Shown here piece after piece: positions 1 to 9,243 of a stretch of 64,000 nucleotides of DNA; the first letter of the stretch is position 1, and each line of letters starts with the position of its first letter. A model generated the notes under the pieces. The model was not told the origin of the DNA. It saw only the letters and a program-made list of their open reading frames with translations, and ran no database searches. Both the position numbers and the translations under genes were made by a program. This DNA is from Sphingopyxis sp. (GTDB taxonomy: Bacteria; Pseudomonadota; Alphaproteobacteria; Sphingomonadales; Sphingomonadaceae): contig NZ_JADIZJ010000002.1 in assembly GCF_016704835.1 (NCBI RefSeq), positions 124,001 through 188,000 of the forward strand, written 5' to 3'.

Positions 1-321
1 CGCACAGCGGCTCTCCGCGTCTCCTATTCGCCCGGCCGGACGGATAAAGCATAAGGTTCACGAAATATCCCGCTGATCGGAGAGGAAGCGCCGCTAGACT
101 TCGGCGGTGGAATGCCTGAATTTTGCCGGGGAGGGGACATGCCAGCCGGCTGGTGTGACCCAATTGTCAAAAACAGGCACCGCAGCAGCGCCGGAAACTG
201 CGCGGCTAGTGCACCGTGCTCGTTTCCCCGAAGCACTCAAGAAGAAGGCCGCCCCGTCGGCTTCCCGCCCTATGTCGACCGTTCTCGTTTTTAATTGCTG
301 ATGCCAAAACCGGTCATGCAG
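1..321. other. Left edge, no gene recognised
   Basis: No open frame here looks like a protein I recognise. The short frames on both strands are proline/arginine-rich, with no domain pattern. The sequence CAATTGTCAA at 161-170 lies downstream of the AraC gene and resembles half of the inverted repeat in front of the TetR gene; this may be chance. Confidence 0.4.
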
Positions 322-1437
322 TCAACTGATGGTTGAAGCTCCTCTTTCGCCGTTGCGAAACCGCCCAGGCGTTTGACCGAACCATAAGCGAAAGGATCGG
401 CCGAAACTCGACATATCGGTGAATCCCAACGAGGTCGCGATTGTCTGGAGGCTGAGCGAGGGATCGTTGATTAGCTTTGAGGCGCGGTACCGGCGTTCCT
501 GTTCGACGATTTCGTGAAAGCTGGTTCCCTGCGCCGCGAGCAGACGGGTAATGGTACGCGGCGAAACTCCGGTTTCGGCCGCCATCTGCTTGAGCCGCGG
601 CGCGCGATGTCTATCTGACAGGATTTGAGCGACTTTGACGCGAATTTCCATCAGCGCAGCGGACGGCGATCGTTCTCGCTCGGCATGGGCAATCTGCTCG
701 TTGGCCAGCTTCCACAAGCTGTCGTTAAATGAAATATTGGCCTTGTCGGCCCAGTGCAGCGGCATCAAGAGCCCGTTCGCCGGGGCTCCGGTCACAATCT
801 TGCACTGAAAGAGAGTGCCGATTGCCCGGGCGTGGCGGTTATTGGGATATGTCGAGTTTAGGACGAGATCCTGCGAGAGGTCGAACTTCGACGACGCGAT
901 CAACCGATAGGCATAAATCAGCTTCGTAAGCCCCAGGAGATCGGACGTGCGACCAAGCGGCACGACATCCTCCAGATTGAAATGCAAAATGGCGCCGGTT
1001 TTCTCCAGCGACGCCCGCAGATGCCCGCCGTTCAGGTTGATAAGCCTGACGAGCGCTTCGAGTGCGTGGCCCAATGTCGGCGCGTTCGCGAACGAGAGTT
1101 CGGCGAAGGGCCCGGTCGGTTGATGAACCTCCTGCATGATCCGTTTCAGAAACTGGTCTTCGCCGACATGTTCGATGATATTGGCTGTGATATTGAGGTC
1201 ATCGGCCAGCGATATAAAGGGCGGAAGGGGTCCCGAACCGCTGAGCGAGGTGCCGTCCCGCAGCCAGTCCGGCCATTCCAGCCATTCGCCGAAATGTCCA
1301 AGGATGACCGTCGGAACACTGTTTTCGGCAACGAGGCCGAGGTTCGCGATCGTATGATTCACATGCGTCCGAAACGACGAAAGCCGTTGGATGTTCGAGT
1401 TTTTCCGTTGAGGCGTCGACCGTTCCGTCAGGCTCAT
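322..1437 (-). CDS. AraC-family transcriptional regulator
   Basis: A 371-residue DNA-binding transcription factor. About 250 N-terminal residues resemble the ligand-binding region of OruR-type AraC regulators. The C-terminal ~100 residues carry the double helix-turn-helix: the first helix pair is around VSPRTITRLLAAQGTSF and the second contains the typical LGFTDMSSFGRSFRLWFGQTP signature. Its ATG overlaps the stop of the upstream TetR gene (ATGA at 1434-1437), so the two are probably co-transcribed and translationally coupled. That suggests a two-regulator circuit, but no target gene is obvious: the genes on the other side of the TetR promoter encode secreted proteins. The family is clear; the ligand is unknown. 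Confidence 0.88.
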   Translation of the reverse strand: MSLTERSTPQRKNSNIQRLSSFRTHVNHTIANLGLVAENSVPTVILGHFGEWLEWPDWLRDGTSLSGSGPLPPFISLADDLNITANIIEHVGEDQFLKRIMQEVHQPTGPFAELSFANAPTLGHALEALVRLINLNGGHLRASLEKTGAILHFNLEDVVPLGRTSDLLGLTKLIYAYRLIASSKFDLSQDLVLNSTYPNNRHARAIGTLFQCKIVTGAPANGLLMPLHWADKANISFNDSLWKLANEQIAHAERERSPSAALMEIRVKVAQILSDRHRAPRLKQMAAETGVSPRTITRLLAAQGTSFHEIVEQERRYRASKLINDPSLSLQTIATSLGFTDMSSFGRSFRLWFGQTPGRFRNGERGASTIS

Positions 1438-2000
1438 TGTCGTTTGCCCTTTTGTGACAAGGGCTCGGCCAAGAGATGCCGGGTCACGCTCCGCAGATTA
1501 TCGGGAGAATTTGGCCGGAGGCCTAGGTAACGGAAAAAGGCTGATCCAAAAGCAAGGGATACGGCGGCGAAGGCACGGTCGTGCTCCTGCTCGGCGGTTG
1601 CCAAAGTCGACACCTTGATAACCAATATTTCGTAAACCGAGGCCAGTCGCTGTCGCAGCCGGGCGTCGCGAAGTGCAAGGTACCAAAGTTCCATAATCAC
1701 AGCGTTGGTGGTGGGATCGTCGAACACATGTTCGAACAGGAGTGTCAGAACCTGTTCCACTGAATCGTTCTCGGGAATGGCCTGCAACTGAGCTTCCGCG
1801 CGCTCAAGCAGCCGGTCGATCAGCGCTCCGATCATGTCTTCGCGGTTGCCGATGAAATAGCGCACTAACGAGCGTTGCTGTCCCGCTTCCTCCGCTACGT
1901 CGGCCAGGGTCGTCTTAGCAAAGCCGCTTCGGATCACGCACGCTTCAAAGGCGGCGAGGATTTGCTCCCGGCGTTCTGTTCCCACACGCGGCCTTGCCAT
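1434..2000 (-). CDS. TetR-family transcriptional regulator
   Basis: A 188-residue TetR-type repressor. The N-terminal helix-turn-helix spans roughly residues 10-55 (GTERREQILAAFEACVIRSG, then TLADVAEEAG and the recognition-helix region SLVRYFIGNREDMIGAL). The rest is a helical ligand and dimerisation domain. I chose the ATG at 2000 because GGAGGG sits 8 nt upstream; an in-frame GTG at 2018 would add six residues. It is the first gene of a two-gene operon with the AraC regulator. An inverted repeat at 2024-2039 directly upstream is a good candidate for its own operator. The inducer cannot be predicted from sequence. Confidence 0.88.
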   Translation of the reverse strand: MARPRVGTERREQILAAFEACVIRSGFAKTTLADVAEEAGQQRSLVRYFIGNREDMIGALIDRLLERAEAQLQAIPENDSVEQVLTLLFEHVFDDPTTNAVIMELWYLALRDARLRQRLASVYEILVIKVSTLATAEQEHDRAFAAVSLAFGSAFFRYLGLRPNSPDNLRSVTRHLLAEPLSQKGKRQ

Positions 2001-2023
2001 CGCGGAACCCTCCAACACCTATT

Positions 2024-2039
2024 TTGTCACCATTGACAA
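2024..2039. promoter_or_regulatory. Inverted repeat, candidate TetR operator
   Basis: TTGTCA-CCAT-TGACAA is a perfect 6/6 inverted repeat with a 4-bp spacer. It lies 24-39 bp upstream of the TetR start codon, where TetR regulators commonly bind for autorepression. Symmetry and position are seen; binding is inferred. Confidence 0.5.
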
Positions 2040-2328
2040 TAAACGATTTGCGAACATCGAGCAAGGGCGCGAGCTTTGAAAAGCGCGGCTCCACGATCGC
2101 AAATGGCGCAATTCGTCCAACCGCTGTCCGCAATTGTCGATAGTTTGTCGCGCCATGACGTGAGACACAATTGGGACATCAGAAAAGCTGGGCGCAGCGA
2201 AATTTTAGAGTCGGGGGCTGTGGAAGCCTCCATTGCGGCGGGCCGCTCGGCCCGATCGCATTGACGAGTCCATGCCTTTGGGCGGCGCAGGCCGTTCCAG
2301 CCGCAAACACTGCAGGGGAGTGTTTTCG
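2040..2328. other. Intergenic region between TetR and lipoprotein genes
   Basis: About 290 bp between divergently oriented genes. It should hold promoters for both. CAATTGTC recurs at 2131-2138 and may be a further half-site of the regulator pair. I see no RNA gene or convincing sigma-70 hexamer pair. Confidence 0.35.
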
Positions 2329-3021
2329 ATGCTGTCTGAGAAAATTCGGATGAGCCTGCTCGTCGCAATGACGGTCATGCTGGCGGGATGCGGCGCAACC
2401 GATGGTCCCGGCAATGAAACGGAGGGGGCGTCGCGCGCATCCGCTCCTGCGGGGTGGCCAAGCTCGCTCAACGCCGTCGGCGACGGTTTCCCGACGCCGG
2501 GCGCGCCGTGCCGCATCGTCGGTGAGAGCGAGGCGACCGTCAACCTGCTGGATGATAGCGCCACGCTTGTCGGTTGTCCTTCCGAAGCTGACGCGGCCAA
2601 ACTCGGCGGCAAAATCATGACCAATGTCGACGGCATCACGCTGGTTTCCGTTCCGCGCAACGCAGGGCTCCAGTCGCCGGTTGGCGACGACCAGAGCGAC
2701 GCCAAAGTTGCCGGCACCGACTATAATGCGACGGCCGAGGTCAGATGCACCGGTTATCGCAAGCATCCGCCCGGCAGCTGTCCCGCGGGCGTGAAGCGCA
2801 ATGGCGAAGGCGGGATGACGATCGTCGAGATCAAGTGGCCGGCGGGTGACAGCCGGACGCTATTTTTTGACAAAGGCGGCAAGCTCGTCACCGCCGATAC
2901 ATCGCAGGCCGATGGTTCGGCTGCCTTCCCGCCAAAGGGCATGAAGCAGGGCGACGTCACGATCGTGACGATCGGTCCCGAGCGATACGAAATCCCCGAC
3001 GTCTTTGTCCTCGGCGACTGA
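2329..3021 (+). CDS. Putative lipoprotein of unknown function
   Basis: A 230-residue exported protein. The N terminus MLSEKIRMSLLVAMTVMLAGC is a lipoprotein signal with lipobox LAGC, so it should be lipidated and membrane-anchored. The mature part contains four further cysteines (in PGAPCRIVG, LVGCPSE, VRCTGYRK, GSCPAGV) that could form disulfides. There is no recognisable catalytic motif. The start at 2329 is preceded by GGGGAG at 2315-2320; the longer upstream frame lacks a signal sequence and is unlikely. It is followed 44 bp later by the M13 peptidase gene and may be co-transcribed with it. I do not recognise the family. Confidence 0.75.
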   Translation: MLSEKIRMSLLVAMTVMLAGCGATDGPGNETEGASRASAPAGWPSSLNAVGDGFPTPGAPCRIVGESEATVNLLDDSATLVGCPSEADAAKLGGKIMTNVDGITLVSVPRNAGLQSPVGDDQSDAKVAGTDYNATAEVRCTGYRKHPPGSCPAGVKRNGEGGMTIVEIKWPAGDSRTLFFDKGGKLVTADTSQADGSAAFPPKGMKQGDVTIVTIGPERYEIPDVFVLGD

Positions 3022-3065
3022 GCGAATTCGGGCGGATCCGCATGGCAGGGTAGCGGGAGCGTAAT

Positions 3066-5108
3066 ATGAGGCAGCGATTTGTAATCGGCTTGGTCGTCTT
3101 GTCCCTTGCAGGCGTTTGGACGACCGCGGCCGCAGGAGAACCGGCACCGCAAGCGACGCTGGGTAAATGGGGCATTGAAACGGACAGTTTTTCCACGACG
3201 GTGAAGCCCGGCGACGATTTCTATCTCTATGTCAACGAAGGCTGGCTCAAGACCGCAAAAATCCCTGTCGGCCTCGATTCCTATGATGACCCGACCAAAT
3301 TATACCTCGGCAATCAGGATCGGATTAACGAGATCATCAAGACCGTGTTGGTAAAGCCCTATCCTAACGGCTCGGACGAACAGCAGATTGCCGATACCTA
3401 TCGCGCCTATTTCGATGTAGCGGCGCAGGACAGGCGCGGCCTTGAACCCATTCGCGGCGACTTGGCCGCGATCGCCCGGGTCAAGACGCGGACCGATCTT
3501 GCGATACTGATGGCAACCCCTTGGCAGGGCGGCCCGTTCGCATCGGGCGTCCTCCCCAACGCGGCCGACCCGCAGCATTATATCGCTGCCGTCGTCCAGT
3601 CGGGGCTGACACTGCCCTCCGACTATTATCTGGCGGCAGGCGAACCTTACGCAACGAACCGGGTCCAACTTAAGGCCTACATCGCCGATTTGCTTTCGCG
3701 GGCGGGCGTGAAGGACGCGGGCGCCAAGGCCGGGCGTATCGTCGCGCTCGAAATCGAGATCGCCAAGCTGCACTGGACAGCCCAGCAGCGACGCGACGTC
3801 GTCAAGATGTTCCATCCGATGTTACCGGACGAACTGGCGAGTTTCGCACCCGGCTTCGATTGGCCTGCCTATCTCAAAGCGCGGGGATTTGGCGGCATTT
3901 CGCAGATCGACGTGGGCACCGACACGGCGGTGCAGGGTCTGGCCCGTCTTTTTGCGGCGACGCCGGTCGATGTGTTGAAGGACTATCTCACCTTTCATCA
4001 GCTCGACAATTGGGCGGAAAATCTGGGCGCCGATTGGCAGGAAGCCCATTTCGATTTTTATTCGCGCAAGCTGCGAAACGTGCCGCAGCAGCGCACTCTC
4101 GAAGAGCGCGCGGTTGAGGCCACAAATGCTGCCGTGAGCCAGCAGATCGGCAAGATTTTCGCGCGGCAGTATTTTCCCGCCACTTACCGCGCGCAGGTCG
4201 ACGAGATGGTGGGGTACATCCGCCAAAGCTTTGCCGACCGGATCGACAAGCTGCCGTGGATGGACGCCCCGACCAAGTCGGAGGCGCGAGCCAAGCTTGC
4301 AAAGGTCGCAAGTCACATCGGATATCCAGATCAGTGGCACGACTATAGCAGCATCGAGATCCGCCCGGACGATCCGATCGGCAACGCAAAGCGCACCATC
4401 GAATGGAGCCGCGCTGACGAAATCCGCCAGCTCGGCGAAACACGGCGCGATTGGGAATGGCCTTATCCGCCGCAGGAAATCAACGCCGGCTATGTGCCCT
4501 CGTTAAATTCGATCACCTTTCCGGCGGGAATATTACAACCGCCATTTTTCGACCCCGCCGCCGATCCGGCGGTAAATTTCGGAGCCATTGCCGCCGTGAT
4601 CGGACATGAGTTCGGTCATGGGTTCGATGATCAGGGCAGTCGCTCCGACGGCGACGGCAAGCTACGTGACTGGTGGACCGCCGGATCGCGTGCCGAGTTC
4701 GAACGGCGGACCGAGGGACTGGTCGAGCAGTACAATGCCTATGAGCCCGTTCCGGGGGTTCATATCAATGGGCGCCAGAATCTGGGCGAGAATATCGGCG
4801 ATCTTGGCGGGCTGTCGATTGCCTATGCCGCCTACCGGCGCTTCGTCGACGAAAAGCAGGGCGGGAAGGCGCCGGTAATCGACGGCTTCACCGGCGATCA
4901 GCGTTTTTTCCTGTCGTGGGGCCAGGTTTGGCGCGGCATTCGCACCGAGGCCGAGGAGCGCCGCCGCGTTCTCACCGATAACCATAGTGCTACCCGCTTC
5001 CGGGTGAACGGCGTCGCTCGTAATGTCGACGCCTGGTACGTTGCCTTTGACGTGAAGCCCGGAGACAAGTTGTACCTGCCGCCCGAACAGCGGGTGAAGA
5101 TCTGGTGA
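3066..5108 (+). CDS. M13-family zinc metallopeptidase (neprilysin/PepO-like)
   Basis: A 680-residue secreted zinc endopeptidase, expected to cleave small peptides in the periplasm. A Sec signal peptide covers about residues 1-24 (cleavage after TTAAAG). The conserved M13 N-terminal domain begins at 'VKPGDDFYLYVNEGWLK'. The zinc site is H514-E515-F-G-H518, with the third ligand in E575-N-I-G-D579 (ExxxD). The substrate-binding NAGYVPSLNSITFPAGILQPPFF segment and the C-terminal tryptophan are also family hallmarks. Length matches the family. A good ribosome site (GGGAG) precedes the ATG. It stands among other exported proteins, including small ones resembling lysozyme inhibitors, which suggests envelope maintenance. 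Confidence 0.95.
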   Translation: MRQRFVIGLVVLSLAGVWTTAAAGEPAPQATLGKWGIETDSFSTTVKPGDDFYLYVNEGWLKTAKIPVGLDSYDDPTKLYLGNQDRINEIIKTVLVKPYPNGSDEQQIADTYRAYFDVAAQDRRGLEPIRGDLAAIARVKTRTDLAILMATPWQGGPFASGVLPNAADPQHYIAAVVQSGLTLPSDYYLAAGEPYATNRVQLKAYIADLLSRAGVKDAGAKAGRIVALEIEIAKLHWTAQQRRDVVKMFHPMLPDELASFAPGFDWPAYLKARGFGGISQIDVGTDTAVQGLARLFAATPVDVLKDYLTFHQLDNWAENLGADWQEAHFDFYSRKLRNVPQQRTLEERAVEATNAAVSQQIGKIFARQYFPATYRAQVDEMVGYIRQSFADRIDKLPWMDAPTKSEARAKLAKVASHIGYPDQWHDYSSIEIRPDDPIGNAKRTIEWSRADEIRQLGETRRDWEWPYPPQEINAGYVPSLNSITFPAGILQPPFFDPAADPAVNFGAIAAVIGHEFGHGFDDQGSRSDGDGKLRDWWTAGSRAEFERRTEGLVEQYNAYEPVPGVHINGRQNLGENIGDLGGLSIAYAAYRRFVDEKQGGKAPVIDGFTGDQRFFLSWGQVWRGIRTEAEERRRVLTDNHSATRFRVNGVARNVDAWYVAFDVKPGDKLYLPPEQRVKIW

Positions 5109-5161
5109 AAGATAACCGCTTGAGGTCCCGGCCGATTAGGTTTGAGTAGAGGAGACGTCCG

Positions 5162-5971
5162 ATGAATACCAAGTTAAGAACAGCGTTCTTGGGCTGCGCT
5201 GCACTGGCCACAGCGGCCAGCCCGACATTGGCGATCGCCAAGAGCGCGAGCGCTCTTCAGGATTTAGTGGGGGCAAAAGCCGGGGGCGCCGAAAGCGACC
5301 TCCGATCGCGCGGCTGGGTAATCACCGACGGCCACAAGGGATCGAGTTCGTCGTACACCTATTGGTGGAACGGGTCGCGGAATGATTGCGTGATGGTGAC
5401 GACCCGCGATGGCCGCTATGCGTCGATCGCCGATGTTCCCAACACCGACTGCAATCAGCACAAGGGCGGATCGGACGGAGCGGTCGCGGCTGTCGGCGCC
5501 GTCGCGGCCATTGCCGCGATTGCGGCCATCGCCTCGCACAAGTCGGGCCACCACGACAATGGGCAGCATTATTCGGATAACCAGCAGGAGGCCGAATATG
5601 AGCGCGGTTATAATGACGGCCTCTACAGCGAGCCCTATCATAATTATTCGCGCAACGATTCCTACAGTTCAGGATACCAGAACGGGGTCGAACAGAGGCG
5701 CAACAACACAAGCTACCGCAACGATCACCGCTGGGGCGCGGGCTATGCCGCGTCGGCCGACGTGTCCGATCTGAACGGCGCGCGCGCCGCTGGCGCCGAG
5801 CGCGAGCTTCAATCGCGCGGTTTCAGGAGCGTCGATACCTTCGCATCGGGCGGCGACGGACGGGGGACGATCTGGTGGAACGGCCGGACCTACCAATGTC
5901 TGCAAGCGATCGTTGTCAATGGCTATGTCGACAGCATTTCCGATATCGGCAGCCATCGCCGCTGTCGCTGA
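5162..5971 (+). CDS. Secreted protein with a duplicated domain
   Basis: A 269-residue exported protein of unknown function. A signal peptide covers about residues 1-26. Two copies of one ~60-residue module follow: residues ~32-100 (DLVGAKAGGAESDLRSRGW ... WWNGSRNDCVMV ... IADVPNTDC) and ~203-268 (DLNGARAAGAERELQSRGF ... IWWNGRTYQCLQA ... ISDIGSHRRC). Shared features are D-L-x-G-A-x-A-x-G-A-E-x-x-L-x-S-R-G, WWNG, and a pair of cysteines. The linker carries an alanine/isoleucine-rich segment that may cross a membrane, then a Tyr/Asn/Ser/Gly-rich stretch. GAGGAG precedes the start. It looks like an internal tandem duplication. Confidence 0.75.
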   Translation: MNTKLRTAFLGCAALATAASPTLAIAKSASALQDLVGAKAGGAESDLRSRGWVITDGHKGSSSSYTYWWNGSRNDCVMVTTRDGRYASIADVPNTDCNQHKGGSDGAVAAVGAVAAIAAIAAIASHKSGHHDNGQHYSDNQQEAEYERGYNDGLYSEPYHNYSRNDSYSSGYQNGVEQRRNNTSYRNDHRWGAGYAASADVSDLNGARAAGAERELQSRGFRSVDTFASGGDGRGTIWWNGRTYQCLQAIVVNGYVDSISDIGSHRRCR

Positions 5972-6018
5972 ACCGGGGTGGAAGGGGATGGCGGCGCCAT
6001 TCCCTTCCGCCGTCATGA

Positions 6019-6609
6019 TTGCGGCGGAGCCACATCATTCTTGCAGCATCGCTCTATTTGATCGGCCTGACGGCTATCAACGTGCAAGCGGTACCGCCGC
6101 CTGCCGAGCAGATCGGCGCGAACTGCGCGGCGCCGGTTTATGCGTCGGACCGCCTTGTGTGTGACGACGTTGAATTGCGCGCGATCGATACGGCGAATGT
6201 TCGGGCTTCCGCCGCCTTCGCCTCGCTCCCGCTTGCCAACGGAAGTCTGATCGAAGCCAATGCGCCATGGTTTCATCGCAGAAGCCTCTGTGCTTTCGAA
6301 GGCGAGCATCGGGCTTGTTTGCTCGAAGCTTATGGTGATCGCGCGTTGATCCTGCAAGGCGCCCTGGCGAGCGGCGGCATCGGCCGGCGCCTGCGATGCC
6401 AGGGAGAATGGAGCAAGCGAGCCCTTCAAATGACAATTTCTGGCAACGGTGCCATTTTGCTTGCCGACGCAGGCCAGCTCTTCGCCGCCGCGACCCCGCA
6501 ACGACCAGATGCCATCTGGCAGCCCGCCGTAATCTATCAACAGCGCGGCAAGCGCTTTGCTTTCGAACCGCGCGGCAAAGCGGCGATCATCTGCCATTCT
6601 GATAGCTGA
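6019..6609 (+). CDS. Exported protein with LprI-like N terminus
   Basis: A 196-residue protein with a probable signal peptide (MRRSHIILAASLYLIGLTAINVQA). The segment C-x3-PVYASDRLVCDDVELRAIDTANVRASAAF matches the LprI-type pattern (two cysteines, 'D-R-x-x-C-x-D-x-E-L-x-x-x-D'). That domain occurs in small exported proteins, some of which inhibit lysozyme. The function here is therefore only suggested. The start is the TTG at 6019, which begins the signal peptide; an ATG four bases upstream is in another frame and gives no product. It sits just before the PliG-like gene, so two lysozyme-inhibitor-like proteins would be adjacent. Confidence 0.6.
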   Translation: MRRSHIILAASLYLIGLTAINVQAVPPPAEQIGANCAAPVYASDRLVCDDVELRAIDTANVRASAAFASLPLANGSLIEANAPWFHRRSLCAFEGEHRACLLEAYGDRALILQGALASGGIGRRLRCQGEWSKRALQMTISGNGAILLADAGQLFAAATPQRPDAIWQPAVIYQQRGKRFAFEPRGKAAIICHSDS

Positions 6610-6627
6610 CGATGGAGGAAATGAGTC

Positions 6628-7050
6628 ATGACATCCGCTCTACGCTTCACGGCTGCGGCGCTCGCGAGCGTCTGCATATTGGCCCCCATCGCTATTCACG
6701 CGCAGGCACCGACCCCGAAGCCCGAGCGCGTGCAGTTTGCTAAGGGCACGTCGTCGAAAATCATCAAGGGTTCGATCAAGGGCGACCGGTCACGCCTCTT
6801 CTTGATCAATGTGCGTGCCGGGCAGACTCTGAAGGTCAAACTGGTCAGTTCAAACGCGTCGGCCAATTTCAACCTCACCGCGCCGGGCGCGGCGCAAGCG
6901 CTGTTCATCGGATCGACTTCGGGCAGCGACTTCGAAGGCGTCGTCCCTTCTTCCGGCGACTACAAGATCGACCTGTTTCTGATGCGCAATGCTGCGCGGC
7001 GCAACGAAACCGCGAATTTCACCCTGACAATCGGAGTAAACGGCCGATGA
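6628..7050 (+). CDS. Small exported protein resembling PliG (g-type lysozyme inhibitor)
   Basis: A 140-residue protein with a signal peptide (cleavage near IHAQA, residue ~26). The mature domain is a short beta-rich fold: VQFAKGTSSKIIKGSIKG, then the 'V.AGQTLKVKLVSSNASANFNLTAPG' segment, and 'SSGDYKIDLFLMRNAARRNETANFTLTI'. The order of GQxLxV, F-N-x-x-x-P-G, S-G-x-Y and MRNxARR is what I recall for PliG-like inhibitors and related pre-peptidase beta domains. The family call is therefore moderate. A hairpin with a T-rich tail follows the stop, suggesting the transcript ends here. Confidence 0.6.
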   Translation: MTSALRFTAAALASVCILAPIAIHAQAPTPKPERVQFAKGTSSKIIKGSIKGDRSRLFLINVRAGQTLKVKLVSSNASANFNLTAPGAAQALFIGSTSGSDFEGVVPSSGDYKIDLFLMRNAARRNETANFTLTIGVNGR

Positions 7051-7057
7051 CGAATGC

Positions 7058-7083
7058 GGCGGCGCAATGCCGCCATCTTTTCT
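7058..7083 (+). terminator. Probable rho-independent terminator
   Basis: GGCGGC (7058-7063), loop GCAAT, GCCGCC (7069-7074), then ATCTTTTCTTC. It lies 8 bp after the stop of the PliG-like gene. The T tract is interrupted, so strength is uncertain. Confidence 0.5.
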
Positions 7084-7227
7084 TCGTGTGGCGCGCAATT
7101 GCTATTCGGTGGCGTGCTTTTCTATGCCTTGTCACTGGCAATTTTCGCCGATGCGGCGCGGCCATTTAGCAATGTCGTGGGAGCCTGACAGCGTACCGAA
7201 GCGATTTTAACCAGAAGGGACACGGGT

Positions 7228-9242
7228 TTGGCTATTATCAGTTTTAACCGGATCCTGTTTGCGCTTGCGGCAATGGTTCCAACAACGGCGGTTCCTGTCG
7301 TCGCCCAACCCGCATCCAGAACGAGCGCGCCCCCCTGGCTGATTTCGAATGGCGAGACGGATTCAGAAATTTATGTTCCGCGCGATATCGAACGACTTTA
7401 CCAGAGTGGCACGAGGAGCCGTGATGGCAAACCCGGACCAATTTATTGGCAGAACCACGCGACGCATAAGATTAAGGTGACGCTCGCTCCGCCGAACAAG
7501 CGCGTGCAGGGCGAACAGGAGATTATCTACACCAACAACAGCCCCGACCCGATGCCGCTGCTGATTTTCCGCCTGTATTTGAATGCGCACCGGGCGGAAG
7601 CACTTCGCGAACTGCCAACCAGCAGCGACTTCATGACGTCCGGCATTGCCGTCGAAGAGTTCAGCATCAACGGCAAGACGGTGCCCTGGAACGATCCGGC
7701 CAGCCCCCTCGGTTCTATCAACTTCCTTGGCAGTACCATGCATGGCATCGTCCTGCCCACGCCGCTGGCGTCCAAAGCCAGTGTCTCCATCAAGATGCGC
7801 TGGAGCTATGATCTTGTCCGCGACAAGGGGTGGAAGGAAGGGGCACTCGACGAGAACAGCTTCTTCCTCGCCTATTTCTTTCCGCGGGTGACCAACTACA
7901 GCGATGATGGCGGCTGGGACACCAAGCTGTTCACCATGGGGCGCGAATTCAACAACGACTTCGCCGATTTTGAGGTCGAGGTCGTCTCGCCCCGCGACTA
8001 TGTCGTTTGGGCCACTGGCGAGCTGCAGAATGCCGCGGAGGTTCTTCGTCCCAAGATCGTCGCCAGCCTGAAAAAAAGCCGGACAAGCGATCGTGTGCTG
8101 ACGATCGCCGAGTCTCCCGACATCCGCGGCGGCCAGGTTACCGCTCGTGCCGATACGCTAAGCTGGAAGTGGCGCGCCAACCATGTCCCGGATTTCGCCA
8201 TCGCGCTCAGCAATCACTATCGTTGGCAGGCGTCGAGCGTCGTGGTCGATCCTGCAAGCGGCCGGCGTGCCAGCGTCCAGGCGGCCTATCCCGACGATGT
8301 GGCGGACTTCGAGCCGATGGTCGAATTTGCCAGGCAAGCGTTGCGCTTCGGCTCGACCAAATATCCGGGCGTGCCCTATCCTTACTCCAAGACGACCATC
8401 GTGCTCGGCAGCGCCGACGAAGAATATCCAATGATGGTCAACGACGGATCCAACATTGGAAATCCTAGTGCCGCCAAGCTGCCTGAAAATGCCTTTACGG
8501 GCTTTGTCGCAACGCACGAAATTCTGCACAGCTGGTTCCCCTTTTTCATGGGCATCAATGAGAAGCGCTATCCGTTCATGGATGAGGGATGGACGACCAC
8601 TTTCGAGTATCTGCGTAATCGCGAGGAGCTCGGCGTCGCCGTCGCGGATCAGCTGTTCAAGGATTTCCGGGTAAACGGGCCGGGCTGGCCTCAACCGAGC
8701 TCTGGGAACGAGCTCCCGATCATCACGCCGCACGATTCCTTGTTCGGGCAGACCCCTGTTTTTGCTTTCAACCAATATGGCAAAGCGGCGCTGGGCTATC
8801 TGGCGCTGAGGGACCTGATGGGCGATCGGGCGTTCAAGATGGCCCTGCACCAGTTCATGGAACGCTGGCACGGTAAGCGCCCGCTGCCTTGGGATATGTT
8901 CAACAGTTTCAACAATGCCGGCGTCGGGAACCATAGCTGGTTCTTCAAGAACTGGTTCTTCGGGTATAATTATATGGATCTGGCGCTCGGCGACGTGCGC
9001 AGCGACGAAGGCGGGCATGCGATCGTGGTGCGCAATACAGGGGGCATGGCGATGCCCTTCGATCTGGTCCTGACCTATGTCGACGGCAGCAGCGAACGGG
9101 TGCATCGGACACCTGCCGTGTGGCAGGAAAACGCACGTGCGACAGAGGTCAAGTTGCCCCGGGCAAGGCGCTGGCTTCGGTCACGCTGGACACTGGAATC
9201 TTCGTCGATTTCAACCCTGCAGACAATGATTGGAAGCGCTGA
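7228..9242 (+). pseudogene. M1-family aminopeptidase gene with 3' frameshift (runs in frame into CPBP gene)
   Basis: Encodes an exported gluzincin of the M1 family. A signal peptide covers about residues 1-26, an N-terminal beta domain follows, and the zinc site is H430-E431-I-L-H434 with E453 in MDEGWTT. The start is TTG at 7228 with AGAAGGGA 7 nt upstream. As read, the frame does not stop but continues into the CPBP gene, giving 967 residues. From 9160 on the read frame is a basic out-of-frame tail, while the third frame encodes a credible M1 end (GKALASVTLDTGIFVDFNP, then ADNDWKR) with TGA at 9240-9242. Adding one C to the CCCC run at 9157-9160 restores about 672 residues. A real frameshift, a sequencing error and programmed slippage are all possible; the missing catalytic parts are none. 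Confidence 0.75.
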
Positions 9243-9243
9243 C

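Noticed and set aside
7054..7188. 44-residue hydrophobic frame between the PliG-like and M1 genes
   Set aside because: It begins inside a likely terminator hairpin (7058-7074) and has no ribosome site, so I call the terminator instead.
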